Assembly (NCBI GenBank): GCA_937949615.1
Contig: CALEDQ010000008.1
Span: forward strand, 868,001-932,000
Source of the DNA: an uncultured bacterium
Lineage (GTDB): Bacteria > Muiribacteriota > Ozemobacteria > Ozemobacterales > Ozemobacteraceae
Length of the DNA: 64,000 nucleotides
Reading direction: 5' to 3'
The notes beneath the pieces are model-generated. The model searched no databases. It saw only the letters and a list, made by a program, of their open reading frames with translations, and was not told the DNA's origin. This document shows positions 51,639 through 60,477 of the stretch, piece by piece. How positions within the stretch are numbered: the stretch's first letter is position 1; the number at the start of each line of letters is the position of its first letter. The position numbers and the translations under genes were made by a program.

Positions 51639-51917
51639 ATGCTCGATCGAATCGATAAACTGGTTTTCTACTTTACCATTGAATGTGCCAACTGCCGCAA
51701 TGTGATGAAGGTCAGCCACACCTCTGTCGAGGAAAAAGCCGGCGAGATGTTCTGCAGCCTGTGCGGCAAAGACGTAAAGGTTCCCAACTACATGGACCTG
51801 GTAACCTCGGCAAAAACCCTGAACGCCTATCTGGGCGACAGCCTGAATGCCAAATACATCAATCTCAAAATGAACGAGAAATACGAAAGACCCTCAGACA
51901 CACCGCCGGCACACTGA
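51639..51917 (+). CDS. Small protein with a CxxC pair (zinc-ribbon-like)
   Basis: This 92-residue protein has two cysteine pairs, C-A-N-C (residues 16-19) and C-S-L-C (39-42), spaced like a zinc ribbon. The rest is helical and polar with no membrane span. AAGGAA precedes the ATG by about eight bases. The gene stands alone and ends before a terminator at 51975-52022. It might be a nucleic-acid or protein-binding factor; no family is recognised. Confidence 0.7.
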   Translation: MLDRIDKLVFYFTIECANCRNVMKVSHTSVEEKAGEMFCSLCGKDVKVPNYMDLVTSAKTLNAYLGDSLNAKYINLKMNEKYERPSDTPPAH

Positions 51918-51974
51918 TATCAGGCGCGGCCGGCACTCCAGCTTATTGCGCCAGGCCTTTGTGTTGCAGTATCG

Positions 51975-52022
51975 AGGCAGATATATGCACCCTGACCAGG
52001 CAATATCTGCCTTTAAATTTTT
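51975..52022 (+). terminator. Terminator after the small CxxC gene
   Basis: AGGCAGATAT and ATATCTGCCT form a 10-bp perfect stem around an 18-base loop, followed by TTAAATTTTT. The tail overlaps the last codons of the convergent DJ-1 family gene. Confidence 0.8.
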
Positions 52023-52570
52023 GCAAGCACACCCTTGTTCACTTCTGCCACTGCAGACTGACTGACCAGCTGTTCGACAAGGGCAAAAGCAAACTCGAAA
52101 GTTGTGCCGGCTGCGCGTGAAGTCGTGATGTTGCCGTCGATGACAACGCGGTCTTCACAGTAGCAGGCTCCCAGCATATGACCAGCAGCAGCCGGGTGTG
52201 AGGTGGCACGCCGGTCTTGCAGCAATCCGGCCTTAACCAGCACTGCCGGGGCAGCACAGATGGCCGCAAGCTTTTTTCCGGCCTTATGCATTGCCTTGAG
52301 CAGCTGCAGCAGCTTATCACTCTCGCCGAGATTCCGCGTACCCTCGATGCCGCCGGGAAGCACCGCCATGTTGAACTGCTGCGGGTCGACCTGCTCCAGA
52401 GTGATATCGGGCAGCATTTTTATGCCCCGCGAACCGGTGACCGGCCCGATCTCAGCGACAAGACCGGCAATCACAGCCTCGACGCCGGCGCGCCGCAGAA
52501 TGTCGACAGTAATTGTCAGTTCCATTTCTTCGAACCCCTGAGCCATAAAAACAACCACTCTCGGTGCCAT
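52013..52570 (-). CDS. DJ-1/PfpI family protein (YajL-like)
   Basis: This 185-residue protein has the DJ-1 fold pattern: F-M-A-Q-G-F-E-E-M-E with the conserved Glu, G-G-I-E-G-T-R-N-L, and the nucleophile elbow A-A-I-C-A-A-P with the reactive Cys. Family members act as redox-sensitive chaperones, glyoxalases or deglycases; the exact activity is disputed and cannot be read here. GGGAGG precedes ATG 52570. The gene lies 25 bases beyond the GT9 gene on the same strand, so they may share a transcript. Confidence 0.9.
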   Translation of the reverse strand: MAPRVVVFMAQGFEEMELTITVDILRRAGVEAVIAGLVAEIGPVTGSRGIKMLPDITLEQVDPQQFNMAVLPGGIEGTRNLGESDKLLQLLKAMHKAGKKLAAICAAPAVLVKAGLLQDRRATSHPAAAGHMLGACYCEDRVVIDGNITTSRAAGTTFEFAFALVEQLVSQSAVAEVNKGVLAKI

Positions 52571-52595
52571 CAGAAAACCTCCCACATTCAGTTTA

Positions 52596-53819
52596 TCAGA
52601 TCAGAAATTCCTTGCAGGCCGAAAACACCCGGTCAACCGTGATCGCACGCATACACATATTGTCATTGCAGGCCGTGGCACGATGATTATATGAGCTGAC
52701 GCAAGGAGAACAGGCCAGATCTGAAGCAATGGCAACCTTGTTTCTACCAAGGGCGCCATAAAGTTTCGGTGTCTCAGGCCCGAAGAGCGTTATCACCGGC
52801 AGATCGGTAAGCGATGCAAAGTGTGAAGGGCCGCTGTCATTGGTGATCATCAGGTCACAGAGCGAATAAAGCACCAGCAGCTGCCTGAGGGAAGTTCGCC
52901 CGACCAGGTTCGCTACCCGGTCGCTGCCGAGCGAAGCCTGCACATGCTCTGATTCAGCCCTTTCAGAGGCAACTCCGGTCAGAACGATAACGACATTTTC
53001 GTCGGCCAGAAGCCGACGACCAAGTTCGATAAAGTTTTCGAGAGGCCAGCGCCGTAGCGGCACCAGGTCGCTTGAATTGGCGTTGAGAATAACCAGTCGC
53101 GACTGTTCGTTCAGTGCCTGGCAATGTTCAGAAACCAGTCGGCGCACCTGAGTTTTTTCATCGAGCGAAGCGGTGAGTTTTGCCAGTTCGAGATGTTCAA
53201 GCGGCTTAACCGGAGCCTTAACCAGAGGCATCTGACCAGACGGTTGATTGAGAGCCTCTATCATGCTTAGAAAAGTCTGGGCTGTGTGAATATGGCAATT
53301 ATATTGAACCGGGTGCGAGAAAAAACTGCCCTTGTACATGCCTTCCATCGTGTAGCGGTTAAAACCGCAGGTTGCCGCCGCCCCAGAAAGTTCAGTAAGA
53401 ATCGCCGAGGCCCGCGAGAAGAATTCAAGATCGAGAGCCACGTCGAAATGCATGAACTGCATTTTAAATAGAACAGCGAGAGAGTCTTTAACAAAGGTTT
53501 TCATATCGATGGTTCTGATGGTGTGAATGTTGGTTTCAGCCACCAGACCGAGCATATTAACCGCAGCGGTATTCTCGGCAAAAACGAGAAAATGAAACTC
53601 GACGCCAGGCCATAGCTGTTGCGCCCGCCGCAGCATCGGGTACATAAGAATGGTGCTGCCCATCTCGGCCGGCTTAACGAACAGTATTTTCTTAACCCCG
53701 GTCAGGGCACCGTCTTTGCGCGGCATAAAAAGATCGATCAACCAGCGGCGAAAACTCAGGGCTGCACAGATAACCGGCCCGAGTGTCGCATCGATTTTTC
53801 TCATAGTATCTGGTTTCAT
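52596..53819 (-). CDS. GT9 (heptosyltransferase-type) glycosyltransferase
   Basis: This 407-residue GT-B protein is of the ADP-heptose:LPS heptosyltransferase family. The N-terminal part has I-L-F-V-K-P-A-E-M-G-S-T with a strand and glycine loop. The C-terminal part has the nucleotide-sugar site: V-I-L-N-A-N-S-S-D, W-P-L-E-N-F, V-L-T-G, and T-N-D-S-G-P-S-H-F-A-S with L-F-G-P-E. It would transfer a heptose-like sugar to a lipid-linked core on the cytoplasmic face of the inner membrane. The substrate is not known. The ATG at 53819 lies two bases after the stop of the upstream GT-C gene, so the two are coupled. A cysteine-rich C-terminus (C-S-P-C ... C-N-D-N-M-C) is typical of GT9 relatives. Confidence 0.88.
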   Translation of the reverse strand: MKPDTMRKIDATLGPVICAALSFRRWLIDLFMPRKDGALTGVKKILFVKPAEMGSTILMYPMLRRAQQLWPGVEFHFLVFAENTAAVNMLGLVAETNIHTIRTIDMKTFVKDSLAVLFKMQFMHFDVALDLEFFSRASAILTELSGAAATCGFNRYTMEGMYKGSFFSHPVQYNCHIHTAQTFLSMIEALNQPSGQMPLVKAPVKPLEHLELAKLTASLDEKTQVRRLVSEHCQALNEQSRLVILNANSSDLVPLRRWPLENFIELGRRLLADENVVIVLTGVASERAESEHVQASLGSDRVANLVGRTSLRQLLVLYSLCDLMITNDSGPSHFASLTDLPVITLFGPETPKLYGALGRNKVAIASDLACSPCVSSYNHRATACNDNMCMRAITVDRVFSACKEFLI

Positions 53820-53821
53820 AA

Positions 53822-55342
53822 TCAAAACACCTTGTTGGGTATGAATTCGTGCGGCTGCAACAGCCCATCCATGCGGGTAATGTTTATTCTGCGGATCTTC
53901 CGGCCACATGAATAAATATCGAGAGACTCGGAGGCTGTTTTGGCGAACTTGCCCCCCAGAACTGCCGACTCAGGGTAATGGTCTGCGTCGACAAAAATTA
54001 TATCGGCACCGGGCAAGAGAGTTTTTCCACGCCACCAGACCCTGAAATTGCCGTTAACATAAAGCTCAATCAGACGCTCTGACTCAATACCGCCATAATA
54101 GCCAACCAGTGTCGTAAGAGTGGTTCCCTGAACGACAAAGAGACGCTTCCGACCGGTTTCAGCGTCAACCCGGCGAACAAACTCGCCCATCTGCTTCCAG
54201 CCGTGCATGCGCATGGTAACATCAGTTTTGGCTGGCAAAGGCAACAACAGTGTCACACTCTGTGCAAGAGCAATTACTGCCAGCAATATCGAAGGCCCGG
54301 CAACCCACTTAAAGCGCCGCCAGGAACCGGCAGCAATGCCGGCACTCAGCCATTCAGCGGTAAGCAGAAGGGCGCTCAGATAGGCAACCTGTGGCCAGTT
54401 AGCCTCGACCTTTGCCTTGAGACCGGTCCAGGTAAAGAAAAGCATACTTGGCAGTGCCAGCCAGGCAAGGAAAAAGCGAATTTCATCGTTGCGGCGGTAT
54501 GCCTGAAATGCCTGCCGGCAAATTATCCACCAGACCACCGGAAAAAGCGTCAACCCAACAGTTCCAAGCTGCCCACCAAGATATTCGCCGACATTGCGGC
54601 CAAGAGAACGATCGTTGGCGCTCAGACCGTGATCGAACTGGAATCTGAAAGAAATCCAGTCGTGATTGATGTTCCAGTAAATGATCGGCAGAGTGCCGGC
54701 TGCCGCCAACAGAACCATAAACCAGTAACGTCTGGTCGCGACAAGATGGCGATAGCGGCTGAAGCCAAGAATGGTAATCGCCACAGCAGGAACAAACATG
54801 ATCATATTATATTTGCCCAGCGCCCCCAGGCCTAGAGATACGCCGGTTAATACCCACCAGACCGGCTTTTCATCGTTTATAGCGCGGCAGAAAGTCAGCA
54901 TGCCAGCGGCCCATGCCATTGCCAGAGGCGTATCAGGGGTCGTGACAAAACCGAGAGCGGCCCCGGCCGGGGTGAAGTTCACCATCAGCGCGGCAATAAA
55001 GCCGGCGGTGGCATTTTTCAGACAGTCTCTGCCGATGACGAACAGGCACCAGCCAACGAAGGCCGAACCAAGTATTGAAATAAGACGAACTTCGAGCTGA
55101 CTTTCCCCGGGCAGCAGCCGAAAAAGAGCAATCAGCCAGGCAACCAGCGGTGGGTGATCGAAATACGACCAGTCGAGGCGGCGCGAAAGTTCCCAATAAT
55201 AGCTTTCATCAGGGGTCAGATCGAGATATACCGACAGAAAAAGGCGAAAAACGATCAGCAGGCCGGTCAGCCAGAAGAATCTTTTCTGCCAGACAGCTGT
55301 GTCTGATGGGTTATTCAATGCTACTGTGACTGATTCAGACAA
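53822..55342 (-). CDS. GT-C glycosyltransferase (ArnT/PMT-like) membrane protein
   Basis: This 506-residue protein has about eleven to thirteen membrane helices and the PMT_2/ArnT signature on its first extracytoplasmic loop: L-T-P-D-E-S-Y-Y-W-E-L-S with the catalytic acid, and W-S-Y-F-D-H-P-P-L-V-A-W. Such enzymes use polyprenyl-phosphate sugars at the periplasmic face to modify lipid A, other glycolipids or proteins. The start is TTG at 55342, chosen because AGGAAGG lies seven bases upstream. It is translationally adjacent to the GT9 gene, supporting a role in envelope glycolipid assembly. Donor and acceptor cannot be inferred. Confidence 0.88.
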   Translation of the reverse strand: MSESVTVALNNPSDTAVWQKRFFWLTGLLIVFRLFLSVYLDLTPDESYYWELSRRLDWSYFDHPPLVAWLIALFRLLPGESQLEVRLISILGSAFVGWCLFVIGRDCLKNATAGFIAALMVNFTPAGAALGFVTTPDTPLAMAWAAGMLTFCRAINDEKPVWWVLTGVSLGLGALGKYNMIMFVPAVAITILGFSRYRHLVATRRYWFMVLLAAAGTLPIIYWNINHDWISFRFQFDHGLSANDRSLGRNVGEYLGGQLGTVGLTLFPVVWWIICRQAFQAYRRNDEIRFFLAWLALPSMLFFTWTGLKAKVEANWPQVAYLSALLLTAEWLSAGIAAGSWRRFKWVAGPSILLAVIALAQSVTLLLPLPAKTDVTMRMHGWKQMGEFVRRVDAETGRKRLFVVQGTTLTTLVGYYGGIESERLIELYVNGNFRVWWRGKTLLPGADIIFVDADHYPESAVLGGKFAKTASESLDIYSCGRKIRRINITRMDGLLQPHEFIPNKVF

Positions 55343-55482
55343 AATTTTACCTTCCTGTCATGAATTTTACGGCGATTATAGCATACCTGACCGGTCAGTC
55401 ACCAAAAAGCAAAAAAACTGACGGGTTTATGTACTGACAAAAGAGTGATATATTGCAACCACCTGCCCGTGAAAGGAAAACT

Positions 55483-56028
55483 ATGGAACCTGCAGATTTT
55501 GCCGTAAAAATTGAAGAAGTCATGGCGGAAGAATGTTCGAGCTACGAATGCGTGCTTCTCGACGATAATGAAATCGGGGTTCTCTGGACCTTTCTGATCG
55601 AAGATTCGATCAGCGGCTATCTCGGCATTGAAGACAACGAAGAAACTCTCAATGTAAAAACTGTTTCGGTCGGCCTGCATCTCAAAGACATCAGTGACTG
55701 CAGCCGTGAAGAACTGCTTGAGATCCTCGAAATGAATGCCGAGCTGATCAACGCAAATTTCAGCGTGGTCAAATACCCGGCAAAGCCGCCGAAAGAAGAA
55801 GGCGAAGAGGAAGTCGCCTTTGCTGACGAGGGCGAAGACCTGATATTTGAAGACGATGAAGATGAAGAACCAGAGATGAAAGATCTGCTGATCATTCAAA
55901 CCCGTCTGCCTTTTGATGCGTTCGCTCCTGAAGATTTCGGGCCCTTCGTGCAGAACCTTCTTTTTCAGGCAGATACAATGCTTAACCGCGAAGAAGACGA
56001 CGACGGAAATGACGATCAGGAGGAATGA
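55483..56028 (+). CDS. Acidic protein, possibly YbjN/secretion-chaperone-like fold
   Basis: This 181-residue protein is strongly acidic, with D/E runs at residues ~110-135 and at the C-terminus. The N-terminal ~100 residues (V-L-L-D-D-N-E-I-G-V-L-W-T-F, then S-R-E-E-L-L-E-I-L-E-M-N) and the C-terminal part (L-L-I-I-Q-T-R-L-P, F-G-P-F-V-Q-N-L-L-F-Q-A-D) resemble the YbjN/type III chaperone fold, split by a charged linker. This is a pattern judgement only. AAAGGA precedes ATG 55483. The gene is followed within four bases by the PH-like membrane protein, pointing to a functional pair. Confidence 0.75.
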   Translation: MEPADFAVKIEEVMAEECSSYECVLLDDNEIGVLWTFLIEDSISGYLGIEDNEETLNVKTVSVGLHLKDISDCSREELLEILEMNAELINANFSVVKYPAKPPKEEGEEEVAFADEGEDLIFEDDEDEEPEMKDLLIIQTRLPFDAFAPEDFGPFVQNLLFQADTMLNREEDDDGNDDQEE

Positions 56029-56031
56029 TCG

Positions 56032-56889
56032 ATGAACGCCCCGGCCAGCCTGCCTGAAGATATCCGCCAGGACATAAGTATCTACCTGGCCCCAGAAGAA
56101 ACGGTATTGAAAGCCCTTTCGCCTTTTGGCAACAAAACTTCTGCAAGAGGCCAGGTCTGGCTTATCCTTACAAGTCACTCGATTGTCTTTCACACCCGTG
56201 AAACCGGCAAAGAACCGCTGATTGCCATGCTGGCCAGAAAAGATATCCATGAGATCGAATATTTTCAACGCCCGGCAGGTGTGCAGCTGTCCTTCGTTCC
56301 GGTCGGCAATTCACAAAAAGTTTCAAAACTTAATTTTTCGAACGAAAAACTCGAGGAACTCGAAGATTTCTGCGAAGATCTCGCTGACCTGATCAGCTTC
56401 AGAAAAGAAACTGCATCTGGCATAAAGACATATAGCCCGGCGCCGGCACAGCAGCCTCCTAAAATCGCACCGCAGAGGCCACTGAAAAGTGACGAAATCC
56501 CGGAACTCAGACATGCCGCCTCGGCAATCAGACACACAGACAAACCAGAACCGGCCGCCAGAGTGATGACCGGCGAAGAAGCGACGGCAGCCGAGTCTGG
56601 GGTGCAGGAGCCTGTAAAGACCAAACCGAAGGGCAAGAATGAACCGCCCGAAGTCAAGATCGTTAAAACCCCTGTCAGCGCGCCAGGCAATGCCACGGTC
56701 AATGTGGAACCAGACAGCAAAATTCAGAAAACCGCGAAAGCAGAAGGTAATGGTGACACCGCAGCGCCCGGCTTTGAATTCAGAGCGGGTTATGTGATCG
56801 CCGCAACGCTGATTTCGGTAATGGTAGCCTTCGTCTGGTACAGGTTCTTCGTCTTTGTTTCCGACTGGAAATCAGGCCGCAATTCATAA
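56032..56889 (+). CDS. Tail-anchored protein with N-terminal PH-like domain
   Basis: In this 285-residue protein, residues ~5-125 look like a PH-like or GRAM-type beta domain (A-R-G-Q-V-W-L-I-L-T-S-H-S-I-V-F-H-T). Residues ~130-240 are low-complexity, rich in P, A, E and K, and probably disordered. A single hydrophobic helix (~250-272, A-G-Y-V-I-A-A-T-L-I-S-V-M-V) sits near the C-terminus, so the protein is likely anchored by its tail with the domain in the cytoplasm. AGGAGG precedes the ATG at 56032. It sits between the acidic protein and a polyprenyl-phosphate sugar transferase. The role is unknown. Confidence 0.75.
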   Translation: MNAPASLPEDIRQDISIYLAPEETVLKALSPFGNKTSARGQVWLILTSHSIVFHTRETGKEPLIAMLARKDIHEIEYFQRPAGVQLSFVPVGNSQKVSKLNFSNEKLEELEDFCEDLADLISFRKETASGIKTYSPAPAQQPPKIAPQRPLKSDEIPELRHAASAIRHTDKPEPAARVMTGEEATAAESGVQEPVKTKPKGKNEPPEVKIVKTPVSAPGNATVNVEPDSKIQKTAKAEGNGDTAAPGFEFRAGYVIAATLISVMVAFVWYRFFVFVSDWKSGRNS

Positions 56890-56895
56890 TTTTGC

Positions 56896-58224
56896 ATGAA
56901 AAACCTGCTGCCATTGCTTGTATTCGGAACCGCAGACAGCATTGCAATTGTGGTTTCTGGCTTTCTGGCATATCAGCTCAGGCTGTCAGGATTTTTCAAG
57001 GTCGACGAGTATCTGCAGAACCCTGGTCAATACTGGCTATTGCTTGGGGTAGCTCTAATCTTATGGCATCTGATGGCGGCGGCCGCCGGCGCTTATCGTC
57101 GCAAACCAGCAATTTTCAAGATCGACGAGCTGCTTTTTCATTACAAGGCCTCGATCATGCTGGTCTTTATGGTGATGTCAGCGACATTTCTCTACAAGCA
57201 TTACGATTATTCGCGTCTGATTGTCATTTTTTCGGGTATTTTTCTGATTTTCAGCGGCAATATTGTGCGGCAGCTGGCACATAAACTGCTCGGGCATCTT
57301 TATGCTTCAGGAACAGGCAATCGCAGCGCATGCCTCTACGGCAGTTCTGCCAGCAGTTCGTTTCTGCAGCAGCGCATTGGCAACAATCCGGGCTGCGGTC
57401 TGAAACTGGTCGACTGCCCGGCAAAAAACGACCATGAACTGATGGAATTTTTAAAGACTCAGAGCATCGACGACCTGTTTCTCTTTCGCGACCAGGCGGA
57501 ATACGAGTTCATCTGGCAACTGCGTGAAGCGGCCGCAAATCAGGATATGACGATTCACCTGGTTCCGTCGTTTGCCAATCTTTATCTGCGCAATCTGCAG
57601 GGGTTCTTCTTCGACGGCATGGTCATGCTCAGCATGAGTTCACCAAACGGCCGCAGAGCAGGCATGTTCACCAAGCGGGTCATCGACCTTACCGGCTCAG
57701 CACTGGCCCTGCTGCTTTTTTCACCGCTTTTTCTGATAACCTCAGTTCTCGTCAAACTTGATTCGCCGGGTCCGGTTTTTTTCAGGCAGCGGCGCAATGG
57801 CTTGAATGGCGATGAATTCGACATTTTCAAGTTCCGCACCATGCAGCAGTCGACCGACCCCTATGCCGAAACACCACGCGAAAGGGCTGACCCGAGAATC
57901 ACCCGACTGGGTCGTTTTCTGCGGGCTACCGGCATCGACGAACTGCCACAACTGCTTAACGTGCTGCGGGGCGAAATGAGTCTGGTCGGGCCCAGGCCTG
58001 AGATGCCATTCATAACCCGAAAATACACCGCTCTTGAACAACAGCGGCTCAAGGTCAAGCCTGGCATAACCGGCCTCTGGCAGGTGTATGCGCGATCAGA
58101 AAATCTGCCGATTCATCATCACATCGAGTATGACCTGTTTTATATCGAAAACATGTCAGTATTGCTCGACCTGATCATTATCATCGACACACTGCCGACG
58201 GCGATTATGCGCACCGGCATCTGA
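56896..58224 (+). CDS. Polyprenyl-phosphate sugar-1-phosphate transferase (WbaP/WcaJ-like)
   Basis: This 442-residue protein has four or five N-terminal membrane helices (~5-135), a central Rossmann-like cytoplasmic part (~145-250), and a C-terminal bacterial sugar transferase domain (~255-442). The hallmark motifs are present: K-R-V-I-D-L-T-G-S-A-L-A-L, F-F-R-Q-R-R-N-G, F-K-F-R-T-M, D-E-L-P-Q-L-L-N-V-L-R-G-E-M-S-L-V-G-P-R-P and K-P-G-I-T-G-L-W-Q-V. The enzyme starts a surface polysaccharide by moving a sugar phosphate from a nucleotide sugar to undecaprenyl phosphate. The ATG lies seven bases after the previous stop, with only a weak ribosome site, so coupling is likely. No flippase or polymerase is in the window. 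Confidence 0.93.
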   Translation: MKNLLPLLVFGTADSIAIVVSGFLAYQLRLSGFFKVDEYLQNPGQYWLLLGVALILWHLMAAAAGAYRRKPAIFKIDELLFHYKASIMLVFMVMSATFLYKHYDYSRLIVIFSGIFLIFSGNIVRQLAHKLLGHLYASGTGNRSACLYGSSASSSFLQQRIGNNPGCGLKLVDCPAKNDHELMEFLKTQSIDDLFLFRDQAEYEFIWQLREAAANQDMTIHLVPSFANLYLRNLQGFFFDGMVMLSMSSPNGRRAGMFTKRVIDLTGSALALLLFSPLFLITSVLVKLDSPGPVFFRQRRNGLNGDEFDIFKFRTMQQSTDPYAETPRERADPRITRLGRFLRATGIDELPQLLNVLRGEMSLVGPRPEMPFITRKYTALEQQRLKVKPGITGLWQVYARSENLPIHHHIEYDLFYIENMSVLLDLIIIIDTLPTAIMRTGI

Positions 58225-58265
58225 GGCTGGTGTGGCAGCAGAACCCAGTGGGCTCTGCAAACGAA

Positions 58266-60062
58266 TCACAGACCGGCAGTCTTGAACTGGCCCCAGAGAT
58301 TGGCAAAGCCAGATATGGCTTTACCTGAATCAGACACAAGACCGGATTTATTCAGTCTGATCAGATATGAGGCATTGGCCCGCAGCATGCGATAAGGCAC
58401 CAGTTCGAGCACACGATTGCCATTTTTCCAGGAGACTGAAAAGTGGCTTTTCAGACTGCTGCCATCGATGGTGAGCTTTGAGTTCGAGTCGAGGCTGGTG
58501 ATTTCGATCTGCAGATTGCTGTATAGAGATTCAGTGTTCATCGGTCGGTCAAAAGTGATGGTGAACGGCCCATTGCGGCCAACATCGGTATCACCGTTTT
58601 TCGGAGCGGTGGAAACAATTGATGGGGACGGATCAACATCGGTAACGAATTCGCCATACATGCCCGAGTAATTTTTCAGCATGCGGCCGTCGGCAGCTCT
58701 GGCTTCCCAGCGGCTGACAAGCAGGCTGTAGCGGGTCACCGGCCGCAGCAGGAAATTCGGATACAGTTTCAAAAGAGTGTCGCCAACCCACTCTACCCTG
58801 AACTTGCGCAGAATTTCGGGGCCGGAAATCGAAAGCAGAGAGCCGGTGTTTTTGTTTTCGATCATCAGATTGACGTTGTCGAAAATACTGCTCTTTTCCA
58901 TTGGCTGACCGAAGCCAATGACGAATGGAGCGGTAACCGCAAAGGCGGTCTGGCCGTTGTAAGGTCTGACAAACGAAATTACCGCCTGCGAATCCGGCAA
59001 TGTGCCTGACTTTGCCATGCGAGCGCGCACCAGTGTCAGGCCATCGATCGATATCGGCACGTTGTAGCCTTCGATTGTCTGGTAACCGGATCTGGCGAGA
59101 CGCAGCAGGACTTCGGAATTACCGTTAATATTCGATGAAACAAGGGCCCGGCCATCAGTCTGGGCAGAAACTGCCTGGGCCGCGCCAGCATCGACATAAA
59201 CTTCGGCCACCGGTTTCAAAACGCCGGCAGAAATCTCAACGGTCGTGACTTCGAGCATGCCGCGTTTAAGCTGAAATGAATCGCCGCGGGCAATTGCAAC
59301 GGTAACACTGTCATAGCCGGGGTAAAAGGTCAGGTTGTCGACAATGCGCATTCCCTCAGGAACAGCAAGATTGGCAACGAATGAAGCTTCCCAGTCATAA
59401 TAGCTAACGGTCACCTGCGCACTCGAAGCAACAGCAGTGCTCTGGTCGAGATTGAATTCAACCGCGCCCGCGGCATCGGTGACTCCCGAATCGGCAAATC
59501 CTTCGATCGAGACCCGGGCGCCGGCAACAGCAACAAAGGGGCTGGCAGGATCAGAAGTAATGCGACTGGTCAGCAGCGATGAGCGGTCAGCATTGATTAT
59601 CAGTCGATATACTGCATTTCCGATAACCTCTACGGTTACTTCAGCTTTTGTTGAAGTGCCGCGAACATCGGTGGCAATGCAGACAATCTTGTTGCTGGAA
59701 GTCTGGGCGGGCGCTTTCCAGATGGCATTGCTGCCGTTGGTATTGATAATGGTGCCACTCTCAGCCTGCCAGGCAATAGTCACCTGCCCGCCGGCCGGAT
59801 CGACGGCTTCAGCCCGCAGATCAATTTCGGTAAGCGGCCCGACGATGGTTTTTGAAGCAAAAACATTCACAACCGGTGCCAGTGTCAGCCCGGTCGTGTC
59901 ACTTGCCGTCGAGTCACCCCGGTTGATGGAGGTTTCGGGGTCAGCAGCGGTTGGATTCACCGATGATAAAGAATTTGAACTGGAACACCCGGCAAAGTTC
60001 ATTACCAACCATGCACAGGCGACCAGAAAGAATAGCTGAGTCAGGATTTTGCGTGTTTTCAT
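58266..60062 (-). CDS. Lipoprotein with Ig-like (SbsA/Big_5-type) domains
   Basis: This 598-residue protein has a lipoprotein signal with Cys26 in F-A-G-C-S-S-S. A PKD/Ig-like domain follows (~65-150, I-D-L-R-A-E-A-V-D-P-A-G-G-Q-V-T-I-A-W). Two carboxypeptidase-regulatory-like segments lie at ~155-340. Two SbsA-type Ig domains occupy ~350-475 and ~480-598, each opening with P-x-N-G and holding F-x-x-P-M-x-x-x-S (F-G-Q-P-M-E-K-S-S, F-D-R-P-M-N-T-E-S). The start is ATG at 60062 with GGAGG five bases upstream. It converges on the sugar transferase gene with a 41-bp gap that can form an imperfect hairpin. An outer-membrane or surface role is inferred. Confidence 0.85.
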   Translation of the reverse strand: MKTRKILTQLFFLVACAWLVMNFAGCSSSNSLSSVNPTAADPETSINRGDSTASDTTGLTLAPVVNVFASKTIVGPLTEIDLRAEAVDPAGGQVTIAWQAESGTIINTNGSNAIWKAPAQTSSNKIVCIATDVRGTSTKAEVTVEVIGNAVYRLIINADRSSLLTSRITSDPASPFVAVAGARVSIEGFADSGVTDAAGAVEFNLDQSTAVASSAQVTVSYYDWEASFVANLAVPEGMRIVDNLTFYPGYDSVTVAIARGDSFQLKRGMLEVTTVEISAGVLKPVAEVYVDAGAAQAVSAQTDGRALVSSNINGNSEVLLRLARSGYQTIEGYNVPISIDGLTLVRARMAKSGTLPDSQAVISFVRPYNGQTAFAVTAPFVIGFGQPMEKSSIFDNVNLMIENKNTGSLLSISGPEILRKFRVEWVGDTLLKLYPNFLLRPVTRYSLLVSRWEARAADGRMLKNYSGMYGEFVTDVDPSPSIVSTAPKNGDTDVGRNGPFTITFDRPMNTESLYSNLQIEITSLDSNSKLTIDGSSLKSHFSVSWKNGNRVLELVPYRMLRANASYLIRLNKSGLVSDSGKAISGFANLWGQFKTAGL

Positions 60063-60210
60063 AAACACCTCCGGCTGATCGCCCTATCGGCCGAATCCAA
60101 AAAATTATTAACGACTGTCGAAAAACTTAATGTACACAGACAGATCAAATTCGGGCGGCATGGCGTCGTTAATCGGGGAACAGAGTCGTGTAATTTTGTA
60201 AAATTTGAGC

Positions 60211-60239
60211 TTGATTCGCGAATCGGTTTCTGCTATAGT
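60211..60239 (+). promoter_or_regulatory. rpmB promoter with a palindrome between -35 and -10
   Basis: TTGATT (60211-60216), 17 bases, TATAGT (60234-60239). The perfect 12-bp palindrome GATTCGCGAATC (60213-60224) overlaps the -35 box and spacer, where a repressor could block polymerase. Confidence 0.7.
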
Positions 60240-60275
60240 AGACTTTCACATCGGCTCTATATTGGAGGTTTGAAA

Positions 60276-60467
60276 ATGTCTAGAGTATGTATGGTTTGCA
60301 ATCGTGGACCACAAGTTGGCTTCAAGCTGAGCCACTCTCATCATCGCACCAAAAGGCGCTGGAGCATCAACCTCCAGAGAAAACGCGTTATGCTTAACGG
60401 CACCCGCGTTCGCGGCTATGTATGCACCCGCTGCCTGGGCAGTGATAAGGTAGCTGTAGCTAACTGA
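60276..60467 (+). CDS. rpmB: 50S ribosomal protein L28
   Basis: This 63-residue basic protein begins M-S-R-V-C-M-V-C-N-R-G-P and contains S-H-S-H-x-x-T-K-R-R-W and L-N-G-T-R-V-R-G. Two C-x-x-C pairs (residues 5-8 and near 52-55) make it the zinc-ribbon form of L28. GGAGG lies about six bases before ATG 60276. It is monocistronic with its own promoter, and no other ribosomal gene is in the window, in line with its usual isolated or rpmB-rpmG placement. Confidence 0.95.
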   Translation: MSRVCMVCNRGPQVGFKLSHSHHRTKRRWSINLQRKRVMLNGTRVRGYVCTRCLGSDKVAVAN

Positions 60468-60477
60468 AACCTTTTTT

